Positions 8,158 to 9,692 of a stretch of DNA of 9,692 nucleotides are shown one piece after another. The notes beneath the pieces are model-generated. The model saw nothing but the letters and a program-made list of their open reading frames with translations, did no database searches and was not told where the DNA came from. The position numbers were made by a program, and so were the translations under genes. The DNA is from Tannerella sp. (GTDB lineage Bacteria; Bacteroidota; Bacteroidia; Bacteroidales; Tannerellaceae), in NCBI GenBank assembly GCA_031282485.1, contig JAITDQ010000246.1:1-9692 (forward strand), written 5' to 3'. Numbering within the stretch: the first letter of the stretch is position 1; every line of letters starts with the position of its first letter.

Positions 8158-9692
8158 ATGGAATTTAAATATCAGGAACCGTTTCCTTTAGGAAAGGATA
8201 CAACGGAATATTATTTGCTTACGGAGGAACATGTTTCAACAACAGTTTTTGAAGGAAAAGAAATCCTTAAAGTAGAAGCGGAAGGGCTGACCAAACTGAC
8301 CAATGCGGCATTTCGGGATGTGGCCTTCCTGCTCAGGACGGAACATCAGCAGCAGGTTGCCGCGATTCTGTCGGATCCGGAGGCGAGCGAAAATGACAAG
8401 TTTGTGGCGCTCACCTTTTTGCGCAACGCCGAGATTTCGGCAAAAGGACAACTGCCTTTCTGTCAGGATACAGGGACAGCTATTATCGTCGGAAAGAAAG
8501 GACAGCAGGTGTGGACTGCCGGAAGCGATGAAGAAGCGCTTTCCAAAGGCGTTTTTAAGACCTATACGGAAGAAAACCTGCGTTATTCGCAGAACGTTCC
8601 GCTGACGATGTATGAAGAAAAAAACACGGGCTGCAACCTCCCGGCGCAAATTGATTTGTATGCGACGCAGGGCGCGGAATATAAGTTCCTTTGCATAGCC
8701 AAAGGCGGAGGGTCGGCCAATAAAACATATTTGTTTCAGGAAACAAAAGCGTTGCTGAACCCGGATACTTTGGTGCCATTCCTCGTCGAGAAGATGAAAA
8801 CGCTGGGAACGGCCGCCTGTCCGCCGTATCATATTGCATTTGTGATAGGCGGAACGTCGGCCGAAACAAATCTTAAAACCGTAAAACTGGCTTCGGCTCA
8901 TTATTACGACAGTCTGCCCGCCACAGGCAACGAAGGCGGGCAGGCGTTCAGGGATGTGGAACTGGAAAAAAAGGTGCTCGAGGAAGCGTACAATATCGGG
9001 CTGGGCGCCCAGTTCGGCGGCAAATATTTTGCGCACGACATCCGTATCATCCGTCTGCCCCGTCACGGAGCTTCATGTCCGGTGGGCATGGGTGTATCCT
9101 GTTCCGCCGACCGTAATATCAAGGCGAAAATCAACAAAGACGGTATATGGATTGAGAAACTGGAGGATAATCCCGGACGGTTCATCCCGAACGAATTGCG
9201 CCGGGCAGGCGAAGGCGAAGCGGTGAAGGTCGATCTTAACCGGCCGATGACGGATATCCTGAAAGAACTTGACAAATATCCTGTCGCCACACGTTTGTCG
9301 TTGAACGGAACGATTATCGTAGGACGCGACATCGCGCATGCCAAGCTAAAGGAACGCCTCGATAAAGGAGAAGGGTTGCCTCAATACGTAAAAGATCATC
9401 CCATTTATTATGCAGGCCCCGCTAAAACGCCGAAAGGCATGGCTTCCGGCTCGTTTGGCCCGACTACGGCAGGGCGCATGGACTCGTATGTCGACCTGTT
9501 CCAGTCGCAGGGCGGCAGTATGGTGATGATAGCCAAAGGAAACCGCAGCCGGCAGGTGACGGACGCCTGCCGGAAATACGGCGGGTTTTATCTGGGCAGT
9601 ATCGGCGGCCCGGCAGCCGTCCTGGCTTTGGAAAGCATCAAAAAAGTGGAATGTCTCGAATACCCGGAACTGGGAATGGAAGCGATCTGGAA
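8158..9692 (+). CDS. fumA: Class I fumarate hydratase (4Fe-4S), 3' end outside the window
   Basis: This iron-sulfur enzyme interconverts fumarate and malate. In anaerobic Bacteroidales it serves the reductive branch leading to fumarate respiration and succinate or propionate. The frame is open from the ATG at 8158 to the window edge, giving 511 codons plus two bases. Family members are about 545 residues, so roughly 35 are missing. The three cluster-binding cysteines are recognisable: Cys102 in [10 protein letters not shown], Cys221 in [10 protein letters not shown] and Cys307 in [10 protein letters not shown]. Other family blocks are [11 protein letters not shown] (181-191), [16 protein letters not shown] (310-325) and, in the C-terminal domain, [13 protein letters not shown] (430-442) and [13 protein letters not shown] (459-471). 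The start gives [19 protein letters not shown], typical of Bacteroidales homologues. It probably shares the ung transcript. The class I (oxygen-sensitive) type suits an anaerobe. The symbol could equally be fumB in some annotations. Confidence 0.95.
   Translation, partial: MEFKYQEPFPLGKDTTEYYLLTEEHVSTTVFEGKEILKVEAEGLTKLTNAAFRDVAFLLRTEHQQQVAAILSDPEASENDKFVALTFLRNAEISAKGQLPFCQDTGTAIIVGKKGQQVWTAGSDEEALSKGVFKTYTEENLRYSQNVPLTMYEEKNTGCNLPAQIDLYATQGAEYKFLCIAKGGGSANKTYLFQETKALLNPDTLVPFLVEKMKTLGTAACPPYHIAFVIGGTSAETNLKTVKLASAHYYDSLPATGNEGGQAFRDVELEKKVLEEAYNIGLGAQFGGKYFAHDIRIIRLPRHGASCPVGMGVSCSADRNIKAKINKDGIWIEKLEDNPGRFIPNELRRAGEGEAVKVDLNRPMTDILKELDKYPVATRLSLNGTIIVGRDIAHAKLKERLDKGEGLPQYVKDHPIYYAGPAKTPKGMASGSFGPTTAGRMDSYVDLFQSQGGSMVMIAKGNRSRQVTDACRKYGGFYLGSIGGPAAVLALESIKKVECLEYPELGMEAIW

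Noticed and set aside
8236..9066. A 276-codon minus-strand open frame opposite the fumarase gene
   Set aside because: It has no recognisable domain and lies wholly inside the fumarase coding frame, whose cysteine motifs and family blocks are intact.

Overview
The window looks like ordinary chromosome from a member of the order Bacteroidales (phylum Bacteroidota). The protein sequences are of Bacteroidales type: CTP synthase next to a YidC with a long periplasmic domain, a lipoprotein GH92 mannosidase, an L27 without the Firmicutes-style N-terminal extension, and a class I fumarase. Translation starts mostly lack Shine-Dalgarno sequences. Three intergenic regions carry the TTTG / TAnnTTTG promoter pair of this phylum. 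The family or genus cannot be fixed from the sequence alone.

Layout, left to right. (1) pyrG and yidC form a plus-strand unit separated by 21 bases, transcribed from a promoter at 29-59. (2) A convergent intergenic strip (3645-3740) holds two copies of a GC-rich palindromic unit. (3) A single minus-strand gene encodes a secreted GH92 alpha-mannosidase lipoprotein, with no SusC/SusD partner in view. (4) A divergent promoter region of about 220 bases separates it from rplU-rpmA (ribosomal proteins L21 and L27), which end at a strong A/T-flanked hairpin terminator. (5) A stretch of about 430 bases (7023-7455) contains the 3' remnant, on the minus strand, of a PD-(D/E)XK nuclease / AAA-ATPase-like gene, followed by the ung promoter. 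(6) ung (uracil-DNA glycosylase) is followed after 39 bases by a class I fumarate hydratase gene that runs off the right edge.

Most genes are housekeeping: nucleotide synthesis (PyrG), inner-membrane protein insertion (YidC), translation (L21, L27), base-excision repair (Ung) and central metabolism (fumarase). The GH92 enzyme is the only clearly accessory function. I found no CRISPR array, tRNA, rRNA, integrase, transposase, complete insertion sequence or defence system.

The points most worth a second look are modest. L27 has an acidic Ala/Glu/Val tail of about 47 residues, built partly of 24-base repeats, and a related repeat continues past its stop codon. The nuclease remnant keeps its catalytic core but has lost its ATPase half. 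The pyrG and ung promoters are nearly identical over 31 bases. The twin palindromes sit between yidC and the mannosidase gene. I do not see a convincing new multi-gene system here.
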